From Hyphomonas sp. (lineage in GTDB: Bacteria > Pseudomonadota > Alphaproteobacteria > Caulobacterales > Hyphomonadaceae), in NCBI RefSeq assembly GCF_017792385.1, contig NZ_CP051230.1, positions 1,426,001 to 1,490,000 on the forward strand: a DNA stretch of 64,000 bases. The letters are read 5' to 3'. The notes beneath the pieces were generated by a model, which did no database searches, had not been told where the DNA came from, and saw only the letters and a list, made by a program, of their open reading frames with translations. Of the stretch, positions 1 through 8,655 are shown piece after piece. Made by a program: the position numbers and the translations under genes. Within the stretch, counting starts at the first letter, position 1, and each line of letters starts with the position of its first letter.

Positions 1-567
1 AGCACCTTCCTGACGCGCCTGAACAATACAGCCTACACAAATTTCGCGAATGCCTTCGCCCTACAGGATGGCAAGGTCTCGCTCTCGGCAGATACAATTG
101 CCACGCTCGGTGACCAATTCGAGTTGGCGTCCTTCCGCAGCGCTGTCGGTGATGTCGACAACAATATGAAACTGAGCCTGAACTTTCAGGCCAAGATCGG
201 CGAACTCGTTCGCGCGGAATCGAGCGAGACGGCCAATCTGTACCGTCTGCTCGGGGATGTGCCTGTCCGGACGGTTCTGGAAACGGCGCTCAATCTGCCG
301 GATGATTTCAACAGTCTCGATCTGGACCTTCAGGCAAAGATTCTGAAGGAGCGGATGCTCAGCGTCTTCTCGATCAGTAGCGTGTCAGACGTCACCAAGC
401 CGGAGGTCGTGGACAAGGCGATCCAGCGGTTCCATACGATGGACATGATCGAGAGTGGTCAGTCGTCGCTTTCGTCAGGTTCGGTGGCTCTGACACTGCT
501 GAACAACGCCGCTGGCTTTGGGGCCACGGCCAGCCAGAACCTGTTCCTCAGCATCCTGTCCAGCTAG
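1..567 (+). CDS. DUF1217 family flagellar-cluster protein (5' truncated by window edge)
   Basis: The frame is open from base 1 to a TAG at 565-567, so only the last 188 residues are present and the start lies outside the window. The segment reading FRSAVGD, then YRLLGDVPVR, then ALNLPDDFNSLDLD and LKERM matches the DUF1217 signature. That family has no defined biochemical role but typically sits in flagellar gene clusters of alphaproteobacteria. A TTG at 124 could serve as a start, but the reading frame upstream of it is uninterrupted and family-like, so it is probably internal. The gene converges on fliI, and both genes end in the same CTAG (564-567). Confidence 0.8.
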   Translation, partial: STFLTRLNNTAYTNFANAFALQDGKVSLSADTIATLGDQFELASFRSAVGDVDNNMKLSLNFQAKIGELVRAESSETANLYRLLGDVPVRTVLETALNLPDDFNSLDLDLQAKILKERMLSVFSISSVSDVTKPEVVDKAIQRFHTMDMIESGQSSLSSGSVALTLLNNAAGFGATASQNLFLSILSS

Positions 568-1892
568 GATTTGACCGGAACCGGCGTCACGTCGGGATGG
601 AGCAGGCTATCCAGATGTCCGAAAGCTTGCGGAATGCCGCCGGGATTTGGTCCCGCCACAAACGCGTCCAGATGAGGAAACAGGTCGATCGCCCGGTCGC
701 CTTCCGCGTCATGTCCCCGTTCATACAGGTTTGCCCTCAGCATCGGGGCAATCTCTTCATAGAGGGCGAGCGTCCGCCGGTATTCCCGGATCAGGCCGTT
801 CTCCTCCGGCGCCGCTGCGTCCGGCAGACAGCGGGAAACACTGCGCAACACGTCAATGGCTGGATATCGGCCGCGCTCTGATATCTCGCGGGACAGGATG
901 ATGTGGCCGTCAAGCACACCGCGCACCATGTCGGCCACGGGCTCTTCCATGTCCGATCCGGCGACCAGCACGGAGAAGATCGCCGTGATGTCCCCTTGCT
1001 GCGCCGTGCCCGGCCCGGTCCGTTCGGCAATTTCGGCAATCGCGCGCACGGTGGAGGGTGGAAAGGCGTGCAGGGCAGGGGTTTCGCCAGCGGCCAGTGC
1101 CACTTCCCGGTGCGCTTCGGCAAATCGCGTAATCGAGTCGAACAGGAACAGGACCTGGTGTCCTTCGTCGCGAAAGTGTTCTGCGGCTGCGATGGCGCAG
1201 AGGGCTGCGCGCTTCTTGGCGCCGGGCGGATCGTTTGCCGTGGCAGCCACAATGACGGTGCGCGCCTGGACATCCTTGGGCAGGGTCTTGTGGACGAACT
1301 CGTTCACCTCGCGGCTACGCTCACCGATCAGGGCGATGACCACCCGGTCCGCCTGTACGCCCCCCGCCATGGATCCGAGAAAGGTCGACTTGCCAACCCC
1401 GGACCCCGCGAACAGGCCCAGTCGCTGGCCGCGGCAGATTGGCAGGATGGTGTCGGTGATCATCCAGCCTGTTGGCAGCCTGTCCCCGAGGCCCTTCCGC
1501 GCCGTATTCTCTGGCGGCGCTGCTTTCAAAGGCCGTTTCCGGGTGTTCGGGGCGGCGGCATTCTTCGCCGTTCCCTGGATCGTGCCTCGATAGTCGACGA
1601 TCCTGCCAAGCCAGTGATCCCCCGGCTCGACATCGGCTTCCTGTTCGAGATGGACGCGGTCGCCGATGCGGATATCGCCGGAATCGCCATACATCATGGC
1701 CTTCACATGCTCGCCTGACACGGCCAGCACTTCGCCCTGAACCTCACCCAGCCGGGTCTGGACGCGCACCTCATTCCCCAGCCGGGAAAACCCGCTGATG
1801 CCGGCAATTTGGATCAGGCCGGGCGCGACGTCCGTGACGGTGCCCCAGACGCGGTACAGCCGGTCAGGAAAATTCGGTGCTGCGTGCAACAA
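564..1892 (-). CDS. fliI: Flagellar type III export ATPase FliI
   Basis: A 442-residue ATPase that energises export of rod, hook and filament subunits through the flagellar type III secretion gate. The Walker A motif GSGVGKST is at residues 163-170, ALIGERSREVNEF follows, and the Walker B-type strand reads VLFLFDSITR. Length and overall layout (beta-barrel, F1-like ATPase core, C-terminal helical part) are normal for FliI. The start is a TTG at 1890-1892 and no ATG lies nearby. An in-frame stop sits a few codons upstream, so the N-terminus is fixed within a few residues. It is divergent from flgB, and the 82-bp gap holds a CtrA-like half-site. The usual downstream partner fliJ is not next to it. 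Confidence 0.95.
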   Translation of the reverse strand: MLHAAPNFPDRLYRVWGTVTDVAPGLIQIAGISGFSRLGNEVRVQTRLGEVQGEVLAVSGEHVKAMMYGDSGDIRIGDRVHLEQEADVEPGDHWLGRIVDYRGTIQGTAKNAAAPNTRKRPLKAAPPENTARKGLGDRLPTGWMITDTILPICRGQRLGLFAGSGVGKSTFLGSMAGGVQADRVVIALIGERSREVNEFVHKTLPKDVQARTVIVAATANDPPGAKKRAALCAIAAAEHFRDEGHQVLFLFDSITRFAEAHREVALAAGETPALHAFPPSTVRAIAEIAERTGPGTAQQGDITAIFSVLVAGSDMEEPVADMVRGVLDGHIILSREISERGRYPAIDVLRSVSRCLPDAAAPEENGLIREYRRTLALYEEIAPMLRANLYERGHDAEGDRAIDLFPHLDAFVAGPNPGGIPQAFGHLDSLLHPDVTPVPVKS

Positions 1893-1914
1893 GTAAACAG
1901 ATCCCGCTCATTCA

Positions 1915-1922
1915 TTAACCAT
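1915..1922 (+). promoter_or_regulatory. CtrA-type half-site TTAACCAT between fliI and flgB
   Basis: The octamer TTAACCAT lies in the 82-bp gap between the divergent fliI and flgB genes. This is the short form of the CtrA recognition sequence known from Caulobacter, where CtrA controls early flagellar operons. A second half-site at the canonical spacing (TTAA-N7-TTAA) is degenerate here, reading TTCA. The site is 53 bp before the flgB start and 23 bp before the fliI start. Functional assignment is inference. Confidence 0.5.
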
Positions 1923-1974
1923 TTCTTCAAATTAGACCGGCAATTCTTCCAAAGCGTTAACTAGGAGTGATTCC

Positions 1975-2337
1975 GTGTCGATTCTCAATCTGGACGTCCT
2001 CAGTGTCTACAGCGCGATGGCCAGGCACGCGGCCGAGACTCAGAAGGTTTCCGCCACCAATATCGCGCATGCCAACGATCCCGGGTACAAGGCGACCCAG
2101 GTCGAAGCGTTTCAGGATTATCTCCAGCGGGCCGTAGCCACCGGAACGGTCGGCACGGACGCCGCAGCGTTCCGCTCGACCGAGATCCCGGCGGACACGT
2201 CGCCGAACGGCAATTCGGTCAATCTGGAACTGGAAATGTACCGGGCAGCGGACGCCCAGAGCCAGCACGAACTGGCCCTGTCGGTCTATACGAAGTCACT
2301 CGACCTGTTGCGCACAGCCATTGGCAAGAAAGGGTAA
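1975..2337 (+). CDS. flgB: Flagellar basal-body rod protein FlgB
   Basis: A 120-residue proximal rod subunit. The N-terminal part carries the flagellar rod signature (AETQKVSATNIAHANDPGYKA), with the conserved N-x-A-N/D-x-x-x-PGY core. The start is GTG at 1975, set by a Shine-Dalgarno AGGAG about eight bases upstream. It is the first gene of a tightly spaced run flgB-flgC-fliE-fliQ-flhA-fliR-flhB. The 3-bp gap to flgC indicates co-translation. Confidence 0.95.
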   Translation: MSILNLDVLSVYSAMARHAAETQKVSATNIAHANDPGYKATQVEAFQDYLQRAVATGTVGTDAAAFRSTEIPADTSPNGNSVNLELEMYRAADAQSQHELALSVYTKSLDLLRTAIGKKG

Positions 2338-2340
2338 GGC

Positions 2341-2724
2341 ATGGATCCTCTGAAGGCCACAATGATGCAGGCGGTGTCGGGCATGCAGCTTCAGTCCCGG
2401 CGCATCGACATCACGTCTCAAAACGTTTCAAATGCGGACACGCCGGGCTACCGGCGCAAGGTGCTGATGGTCGAACAGGCGCCCACAGCGGCCGATGCGT
2501 TCATCGCTACGCGTGTGGAACTGGACGAGACCGAAGGCGAGCGCAGATACGACCCGGCCAGCCCGATGGCGGACGGGGAGGGGTATGTCACCTCGTCGAA
2601 CGTGTCCCTCGTGACCGAAATGGCCGACATGCGCGAAGCCAATCGCAGTTATGAGGCCAATCTGAATTCCTTCCGCCAGGCGCGGAGCATGTACCAGTCT
2701 CTTCTCGATATCCTCAGGCGCTAA
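2341..2724 (+). CDS. flgC: Flagellar basal-body rod protein FlgC
   Basis: A 127-residue rod subunit. The N-terminal signature reads MQLQSRRIDITSQNVSNADT followed by PGYRRK, and the C-terminus has the typical helix EANRSYEANLNSFRQARSMY. Both ends form the coiled-coil core shared by axial proteins. It begins three bases after the flgB stop and is followed twelve bases later by fliE, the usual order in this phylum. Confidence 0.95.
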   Translation: MDPLKATMMQAVSGMQLQSRRIDITSQNVSNADTPGYRRKVLMVEQAPTAADAFIATRVELDETEGERRYDPASPMADGEGYVTSSNVSLVTEMADMREANRSYEANLNSFRQARSMYQSLLDILRR

Positions 2725-2736
2725 CAGGGGGGCAGA

Positions 2737-3033
2737 ATGTCCAACGTGAATTTCAGTGCGTATGCGGCGCTCGGCGCGGTAAAGCCGACCCAGACCCCGG
2801 AAACACCGGCCAAGGGCGCCACGGAAGCCTCTCCGGTTGCGGAGGGGTTCTCTACGTTCAAGGCCGCATTGCAGGAAGCCGAGCAGGCCGCAATGCAGAC
2901 GGCCGTATCCGGCGCGGATCCGCATGCGATGGTGGAGGCGCTGGCGCAGGCAGAACTGGTGCTCGACGCAGCCGTCACGGTCCGCGACAAGGTTGTGGAA
3001 GCCTATCAGGAATTGTTGCGGATGCCGGTCTGA
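2737..3033 (+). CDS. fliE: Flagellar hook-basal body complex protein FliE
   Basis: A 98-residue protein that joins the MS-ring and export gate to the rod. The C-terminal part has the family pattern DPHAMVEALAQAELVLDAAVTVRDKVVEAYQE, ending in LLRMPV, which is the FliE signature. The N-terminal 35 residues are Ala/Pro-rich and poorly conserved, as in other FliE proteins. A GGGGGGCAG Shine-Dalgarno precedes the ATG. Confidence 0.93.
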   Translation: MSNVNFSAYAALGAVKPTQTPETPAKGATEASPVAEGFSTFKAALQEAEQAAMQTAVSGADPHAMVEALAQAELVLDAAVTVRDKVVEAYQELLRMPV

Positions 3034-3048
3034 CGGGTACGTGCCAGC

Positions 3049-3312
3049 ATGACCGAACTCGCCATCTTTGAAGTCCTGCGCGGCGCACTCTGGGCGGCGG
3101 CCATGATGGCGCTTCCCATTCTGGCGGTCACGCTGGTGCTTGGTTTCGTCATTGGTCTGTTGCAGGCGCTGACATCCATCCAGGAAATGACCCTGACCTT
3201 CGTGCCCAAGATCCTGGCCGTGGTCGTCGTGTTCTTCATGACGCTTGGCTACATGACACGGATCTGTCTCGACTTCTTCAACAATACCGTTCTCCCACTT
3301 ATCGCGCGCTAG
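3049..3312 (+). CDS. fliQ: Flagellar export gate protein FliQ
   Basis: An 87-residue inner-membrane protein with two hydrophobic helices (about residues 15-37 and 53-73). They flank the conserved loop around QALTSIQEMTLTFVPKI, which is the FliQ/SctS signature. It assembles with FliP and FliR in the export gate. It lies between fliE and flhA with short gaps, consistent with one operon. fliP is not in this window. Confidence 0.94.
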   Translation: MTELAIFEVLRGALWAAAMMALPILAVTLVLGFVIGLLQALTSIQEMTLTFVPKILAVVVVFFMTLGYMTRICLDFFNNTVLPLIAR

Positions 3313-3319
3313 GGCCGAC

Positions 3320-5398
3320 ATGCCGACATCCCGATTCTTTGACTTGTCCAAGCCGACCGCCGTCATTGCGATCGGCCTCATGATGGTCATCCTCGTCATG
3401 GTTCTGCCGGTGCCGGCCTGGGTCATGGATGTCGGCCTGACCGCCTCGTTTGCCTTTGCGATCCTGATCTTCACGACCAGCATCTTCATCGAGAAACCCC
3501 TCGACTTCTCGTCATTCCCGAGCGTGCTTCTTGCGAGCCTTGTCCTGCGGCTGGCGCTGAATGTGTCCTCAACAAAGCTGATCATCAGTGAGGGACATAC
3601 CGGAACGGATGCCGCTGGCGGGGTGATCGAAGGGTTCGCCATGTTCATCATGGGCGGCAACCTGTTTGTCGGCCTGGTGGTTTTTGCCGTTCTGGTCATC
3701 GTGAACTTCATGGTCATCACAAAGGGTGCCGGCCGGATGGCCGAAGTCGGCGCCCGGTTTGCGCTGGATGCGATGCCCGGCAAGCAGATGGCCATCGACT
3801 CCGATCTTGCCGTCGGGGCCATCAGCCATGAGGAAGCCCGCAATCGCCGCCAGAAGGAACAGGAAGAAGCCTCGTTTCTCGGATCGCTGGACGGTGCCTC
3901 GAAATTCGTCAAGGGCGACGCCATTGCCGGCCTGCTGATCACGGCCCTGAACCTCGTTGCGGGCATCGGCTTCGGCATCGTGGCGCATGGCCTCAGTTTT
4001 GGTCAGGCGCTCAGCAATTATTCCATTCTGACAGTCGGAGACGGCCTTGTATCGCAGATCCCGGCCGTCATCGTGTCCGTCTCTGCCGCCCTGCTTCTGG
4101 CCAAGGGACGGGAAGACGGCGCGATCGACCTGGCGCTTGGCGCGCAGCTCGGCGGCAATGCGACCTCCCTGATGATCGTTGCCGGCATTCTTGCCGCGTT
4201 CGCCCTGTTCCCGGGCTTGCCCTTCATCCCGTTCATGCTGGCGGCGGCGGCCTTCGCAACCGCCTCCTTCTACATTCGCAGCCGCGAACGGGAGAAGGCC
4301 GAGCAGGCCGAGACGGAAGAGCTCGAAGCGCCCGAGACCAGCCTGGTCATTGGCGACTCGATCCATTCCGACGAAATCCATCTTGAAGTGGCGCCCGATC
4401 TGGTCGGCATGGTGCTGCAGGGGGCAGGCGGCTTCGAAAGCCGTATCGACAAGATCCGGCGCTACATTGCCGAGGAATATGGCTTTGTCCTGCCTTCCAT
4501 CCGCATGACGGACAATCCGACCCTGACCAAGAATGAATACCGCATCCGCATCCAGGGAGTTCGCGTCGATACCGGCCTTGTCCGGCCCGGTTCCCTGCTG
4601 GCCCTGATGGAGGACAACCAGCTGCCGCATCTCCAGGGTGAAAAGGTCAAGGAGCCGGTCTACAAGGCCGCCGCGCGCTGGCTGCCCAGCACAAAGAAGC
4701 AGGAGCTGGCCGCCGCAGGCATTCCCGCAGTGGAGCCGACCGAAGTGCTCGCCACGCACATGCTGGAAGTCATTCAGGCCAATTTCACCCTCGTCTTCAC
4801 GCGTCTTGTCATGCTGGATACGCTGGATGCGCTGACCCATATCAGCGACAGCGACCGGGCCGCTGCAAACCGGCGTTTCCTCGACGAATACATTCCCGGC
4901 AAGGTCAGCCCGGAATTGCTCCTGTCGGTGTTGCGGCTGCTGCTGGAAGAACGGGTTTCCATCCGGAACCTGTTCCTGATCATTGAAACGATTGCCGAAG
5001 TGAAAGCCCAGGCGAGTGCGCCGTCGCGCATCGTTGAGCTTGTTCGCCAGAGGCTCGGATTCCAGATCGTGGACCGGTTGCAGGACGGACAGGGCCGGTT
5101 GCCACTTCTTCAGCTCTCGACCAATTGGGAACAGAAATTCAACGAACACGAAATCACGCGCGAAGACGGTGGTTCCGATATCGCGTTGCCGCCGGAGATG
5201 TTCGGGGAGCTGACAAATGCCGTTCAGGCCAAGCTGAATGAAATGGCCCAGAAGGGCGTCGTGGCATCCGTCGCGACCTCTTCCCGTCGGCGCCGCTTCC
5301 TGCAGACCGTTCTGGCCAGCAAGGGCATGCGCAATGCGGTGCTGGCCTATGAGGAGATCGGCTCCAAGAGCAAGCCGTATATCGTCGGCGTGGTGTGA
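3320..5398 (+). CDS. flhA: Flagellar export gate protein FlhA
   Basis: A 692-residue polytopic export-gate component of normal length. The N-terminal half has about eight membrane segments. It carries the FHIPEP-region features MPGKQMAIDSDL and RRQKEQEEASFLGSLDGASKFVKGDAIAG, the cytoplasmic loop that is the most conserved part of the family. The C-terminal half (from about residue 330) is the soluble domain that docks chaperone-subunit complexes. The stop TGA overlaps the fliR start by one base (TGATG), implying translational coupling. Confidence 0.96.
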   Translation: MPTSRFFDLSKPTAVIAIGLMMVILVMVLPVPAWVMDVGLTASFAFAILIFTTSIFIEKPLDFSSFPSVLLASLVLRLALNVSSTKLIISEGHTGTDAAGGVIEGFAMFIMGGNLFVGLVVFAVLVIVNFMVITKGAGRMAEVGARFALDAMPGKQMAIDSDLAVGAISHEEARNRRQKEQEEASFLGSLDGASKFVKGDAIAGLLITALNLVAGIGFGIVAHGLSFGQALSNYSILTVGDGLVSQIPAVIVSVSAALLLAKGREDGAIDLALGAQLGGNATSLMIVAGILAAFALFPGLPFIPFMLAAAAFATASFYIRSREREKAEQAETEELEAPETSLVIGDSIHSDEIHLEVAPDLVGMVLQGAGGFESRIDKIRRYIAEEYGFVLPSIRMTDNPTLTKNEYRIRIQGVRVDTGLVRPGSLLALMEDNQLPHLQGEKVKEPVYKAAARWLPSTKKQELAAAGIPAVEPTEVLATHMLEVIQANFTLVFTRLVMLDTLDALTHISDSDRAAANRRFLDEYIPGKVSPELLLSVLRLLLEERVSIRNLFLIIETIAEVKAQASAPSRIVELVRQRLGFQIVDRLQDGQGRLPLLQLSTNWEQKFNEHEITREDGGSDIALPPEMFGELTNAVQAKLNEMAQKGVVASVATSSRRRRFLQTVLASKGMRNAVLAYEEIGSKSKPYIVGVV

Positions 5399-6153
5399 TG
5401 CTGGACGCGCTGCCTTTCGGGCCGCAGCTGTCTGCCTGGATCCTGCTGTTCATGCTGGTGGTCACGCGCCTGACCTTTGTGGTGTTCCTGATGCCCGGGA
5501 TTGGCGACCAGACCGTGCCGGTCCGGGTGCGTCTTGCGCTTCTGCTTGTGGCCTCGACCCTGTTTGCCGCCTCTGGCGTCGTGCCGCCGCCGGGAGACTT
5601 GTCCCTCGGCACATTTGTCGGCCTTGCCGGCGCTGAGGCCATGATCGGGCTGGGGCTCGGCGTGATGCTGCGGACATCGATCTGGATACTGAGCACGGCG
5701 GGGGCCTATATCGCTCAGGCCATCGGTCTGTCCCAGATGCTGGGCATCGCGCTTGAAACCGAGGCCCAGACCGTCGTGTCGAACATTCTGGCCATGGCGG
5801 GAGCAGTATTGCTGCTGTCGGCCGACTATCATGTCAGCGTATTTGTCCGGTTTGCAGAACTCTATGGCGACATACCGGTCGGAGCTCTGGCCCGGTTTGA
5901 CCAGGCCTTCGTGATCGATGGCATTTTCGATGCAGTGAAGTTCGCCGTCCTGATCGCCTGGCCGTTCGTGGCGATCAATTTGCTTTACAATATCTCGCTC
6001 GGCTTCATCAACAAGGCGCTGCCCTCTCTGATGGTGGCCTTTGTCGGCGCGCCCTTCATGATCGGCGCAGGTTTCGTCTTGCTGGCCCTGTCGGTATCCA
6101 CCATGCTGATCGTCTGGATGGATCGGGTGTCCGGCTCGGTCGGATGGTGGTGA
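5398..6153 (+). CDS. fliR: Flagellar export gate protein FliR
   Basis: A 251-residue membrane protein with six or so hydrophobic helices and the FliR/SctT pattern (FLMPGIGDQTVPVRVR near the start, NLLYNISLGFINKALPSL near the C-terminus). FliR forms part of the FliPQR secretion pore. The start could be GTG 5395 or the adjoining ATG 5398. I chose ATG, which gives a TGATG overlap with flhA. flhB follows eight bases after the stop. Confidence 0.94.
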   Translation: MLDALPFGPQLSAWILLFMLVVTRLTFVVFLMPGIGDQTVPVRVRLALLLVASTLFAASGVVPPPGDLSLGTFVGLAGAEAMIGLGLGVMLRTSIWILSTAGAYIAQAIGLSQMLGIALETEAQTVVSNILAMAGAVLLLSADYHVSVFVRFAELYGDIPVGALARFDQAFVIDGIFDAVKFAVLIAWPFVAINLLYNISLGFINKALPSLMVAFVGAPFMIGAGFVLLALSVSTMLIVWMDRVSGSVGWW

Positions 6154-6161
6154 GGTAGGTC

Positions 6162-7244
6162 ATGGCAGAAGACCAGTCTGGTGGCGGCGAGAAGGAGTTC
6201 GAGGCAACCGAACAGCGGCGCCGTGAAGCGCGCCGCGAAGGCAACATCCCCCAGTCGAAGGAAGCCAACACATTTGCGCTGTTCGCGGGCGTGATCATTT
6301 CCGCCATCGTGTTCAGTGCCTTGGTGGCGGGGGCCATGTTCAACGAATTCTCGGCCATGATGTACCATGCCGACAGCTATGCCACAGACATATTCGACCA
6401 GGGTGGCGGCGCCATGCGGTCGTCGCTGGTGCGCACGCTTGTCAGCCTGTTGCCACTGTTCGCGATTCTGGTCGTGATGGTCCTGGCAACGCTGGTGATC
6501 CAGCAGGGGATCGCCTTCTCGATGAAGAAGATCAAGCCGGAGTTCAACAAGATATCCCCGGTCGAGAATCTGAAGAAGAAGTATGGCGCCAAGGGTCTGC
6601 TCGATTTTGCCAAGGACATGGCCAAGATGCTGTTTGCCGGCGGTCTGGCCGCGGTGTTCCTCTACCGGTTTGCGCAGCATTATTATGCCAGCAGCGCGGT
6701 GGAACTGGGTCAGTTCTTCAATTTCACCTTTACCCAAGTGCTGACACTGTTCCTGATCTTCGGCGCGTTCCAGTTCGCGCTGGCTGCGGTCGACCTGCCG
6801 TTGCAGCGCCAATTGCACGCCAACAAGCTGAAGATGACGCGGGAAGAAGTGAAGAAGGAGCAGAAGCAGAGCGAGGGCGACCCGCAGCTGAAGCAGAAGC
6901 GCCGAGAGAAGGCGGCCAGCATGAGCCGCAACCAGATGATGCAGAACGTCAAGACGGCAACTGTGGTCATGGTGAACCCGGAACATTATGCGGTGGCGCT
7001 GAAATGGGATCCTGAGGGGGGACGCGCGCCCGTCTGCGTGGCCAAGGGTGTCGATCATCTGGCCGCCCGTATTCGCGAGACGGCGCAGGAAAACGATGTG
7101 CCGATCTATCGCGATCCGCCCGCCACGCGATCCATCTATCGCCTGGTCGACATTGACGAGGAAATCCATCCAGACCATTTTGCGGCGGTCGCGGCCGCGA
7201 TCAGCTTCGTTGACCGTATTCGCAAACAGACACGGGGCAGCTGA
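6162..7244 (+). CDS. flhB: Flagellar export switch protein FlhB (NPEH variant)
   Basis: A 360-residue export switch protein. The N-terminus has the conserved EKEFEATEQRRREARREGNIPQSKE-type cytoplasmic helix, then four membrane segments, then the long basic linker and the C-terminal FlhB-C domain. The autocleavage loop reads N272-P273-E274-H275 instead of the usual NPTH. The Asn-Pro scissile pair is kept, but the third residue is acidic. Length and the following AVALKW strand are normal. The stop overlaps the next ATG by one base. Confidence 0.95.
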   Translation: MAEDQSGGGEKEFEATEQRRREARREGNIPQSKEANTFALFAGVIISAIVFSALVAGAMFNEFSAMMYHADSYATDIFDQGGGAMRSSLVRTLVSLLPLFAILVVMVLATLVIQQGIAFSMKKIKPEFNKISPVENLKKKYGAKGLLDFAKDMAKMLFAGGLAAVFLYRFAQHYYASSAVELGQFFNFTFTQVLTLFLIFGAFQFALAAVDLPLQRQLHANKLKMTREEVKKEQKQSEGDPQLKQKRREKAASMSRNQMMQNVKTATVVMVNPEHYAVALKWDPEGGRAPVCVAKGVDHLAARIRETAQENDVPIYRDPPATRSIYRLVDIDEEIHPDHFAAVAAAISFVDRIRKQTRGS

Positions 7245-7579
7245 TGGCCGGCCGAAAGGATGTCCTTCCCCGCATTGTTGCGCTCAAACGCCAGAAGGCA
7301 GAGCAGGATCTGGCCGTCCTGCAGGCGCGCCAGCGCCAGTTCGAAAGTCGAATCAAGGCCCTTCAGGAGGAACTGGCCAAGGCGGATTCATCGACAGCGG
7401 ATTTCCAGGCGCTCCGGCTTGCCAGCCAGAACGGGCATGCCCGTCGCCTGTTGCAGGAAATCGACCGGGTACAGGCAGATCTCGCAGCCCTGGCCGGGCC
7501 GATGCATCTCGCACGCGAAGCCTTGAAGCGGATCCTGAACTCGGAAGACCAACTGGCCCGGGATGCGTCCGGCCGCTGA
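7244..7579 (+). CDS. FliJ-like coiled-coil protein, last gene of the flagellar operon
   Basis: A 111-residue, strongly charged, almost entirely helical protein with heptad-like stretches (residues 10-55 and 60-100) and no membrane segment. Size, charge and helical-hairpin character fit FliJ, the stalk that couples FliI to FlhA, but no diagnostic motif proves it. It overlaps flhB by one base (TGATG), so it is translated with the export gate genes. In many genomes fliJ follows fliI, and here nothing FliJ-like follows fliI. It might instead be an unrelated flagellar chaperone. Confidence 0.6.
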   Translation: MAGRKDVLPRIVALKRQKAEQDLAVLQARQRQFESRIKALQEELAKADSSTADFQALRLASQNGHARRLLQEIDRVQADLAALAGPMHLAREALKRILNSEDQLARDASGR

Positions 7580-7581
7580 TA

Positions 7582-8655
7582 TCAGGCTGCGTCTGACGCG
7601 GTATCATCCGCCTTCACGCGATTGCGGCCCTGCGCCTTGGCGAGATAGAGCCGCTGATCCGCCTGCTCGATCAGGTCGGCGGCCGACATGCCGGGCGCAT
7701 ATTGCGCAATGCCGAAAGAGGCGGAGATGGCGCCCAGCGGCTTCTTGGAATTCTTCAGCACCAGCCGCCGCTCATGCAAACGCTCGCGTATCCGGTCGAT
7801 CAGGCGGGTCGCAGCCGGCAAATCCGTTGCGGGCAGGATGATCGCGAATTCCTCGCCGCCATAGCGGGCGGCCAGGTCCTGACCCTTGATATTGTTGGAG
7901 ATGACGGTCGCGAACACTTTCAGGACCTCGTCGCCCACACGGTGTCCGAAATTGTCATTGACCCGTTTGAAATGATCGAGGTCCGCGATGGCCAGACAGA
8001 GCTGGGTGCCGTTTTTCTGGGCCGCTTCAAGCTCGGCATCCAGTCTCAGATCGAATGCGCGCCGATTATAGGTGGCCGTCAGTGGATCGCGCAGGCTTTC
8101 ATTGCGCACCATTTCCAGTTCCTGCTGCAGGCGCTCGATCTGTGTCTTCGATTCCCGCAGCCCCTCTTGCAGGCGGCGGCTCTGATCGGTCATCCGGCGG
8201 TTTTCAGACAGCAGCCGGGCCAGCGCGCTGGACAGGTGGCTGGAGGAGGCGGATTCCGTCAATCCGTGGGCGATCTGTTGCAGCGCATTCTCGAACTGGT
8301 CGCTGTTCTCAACGCTGGATCCGACCAGGTCGAGCAGGCTCGACAAGTGTTCCTCCACTTCGCGATTGATTGTCTCGCGCTTGTGATCCTCTTCGGCGGG
8401 CCGGAGGTGGAGATTGTAGACTTCGTCGATCTCGTACTGGCAGAGCGCGCCGCGTTCGAGCATTTCGTCGACCGCCACGACGACCTTTTCGTCGGACCGG
8501 GCGACATAGGCGTACATCAGCGCATATGTGTTGGGCAGAGGCGGTGTGCCATGGCGCATGATCAGGCGGCTGGCCTGGTCGCCATATTCATAGACCTTGG
8601 CAAAGGCTTTCTGGTCCGGCGGGCACCGGAACAGGGTCGGTGTGTCGTCGCTCAT
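7582..8655 (-). CDS. GGDEF diguanylate cyclase with degenerate inhibitory site
   Basis: A 357-residue soluble protein. The C-terminal GGDEF domain (about 185-350) has the active loop RYGGEEF at 264-270 and metal-binding DLDHFK at 225-230, so it should make cyclic di-GMP from GTP. The allosteric I-site, normally RxxD five residues before the loop, reads KGQD (257-260). The N-terminal 140 residues (YEYGDQASRL, then PPLPNTYALMYAYV) have no name I recognise. A coiled coil (about 142-185) links them to the catalytic domain. It is convergent with the flagellar operon, only two bases from the FliJ-like stop, which suggests a role in the motile/sessile switch. That role is inference. Confidence 0.9.
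   Translation of the reverse strand: MSDDTPTLFRCPPDQKAFAKVYEYGDQASRLIMRHGTPPLPNTYALMYAYVARSDEKVVVAVDEMLERGALCQYEIDEVYNLHLRPAEEDHKRETINREVEEHLSSLLDLVGSSVENSDQFENALQQIAHGLTESASSSHLSSALARLLSENRRMTDQSRRLQEGLRESKTQIERLQQELEMVRNESLRDPLTATYNRRAFDLRLDAELEAAQKNGTQLCLAIADLDHFKRVNDNFGHRVGDEVLKVFATVISNNIKGQDLAARYGGEEFAIILPATDLPAATRLIDRIRERLHERRLVLKNSKKPLGAISASFGIAQYAPGMSAADLIEQADQRLYLAKAQGRNRVKADDTASDAA

Noticed and set aside
2428..3978. 516-codon minus-strand frame across flgC-flhA
   Set aside because: It is the antisense of well-defined flagellar genes, has a biased composition and no recognisable domain.
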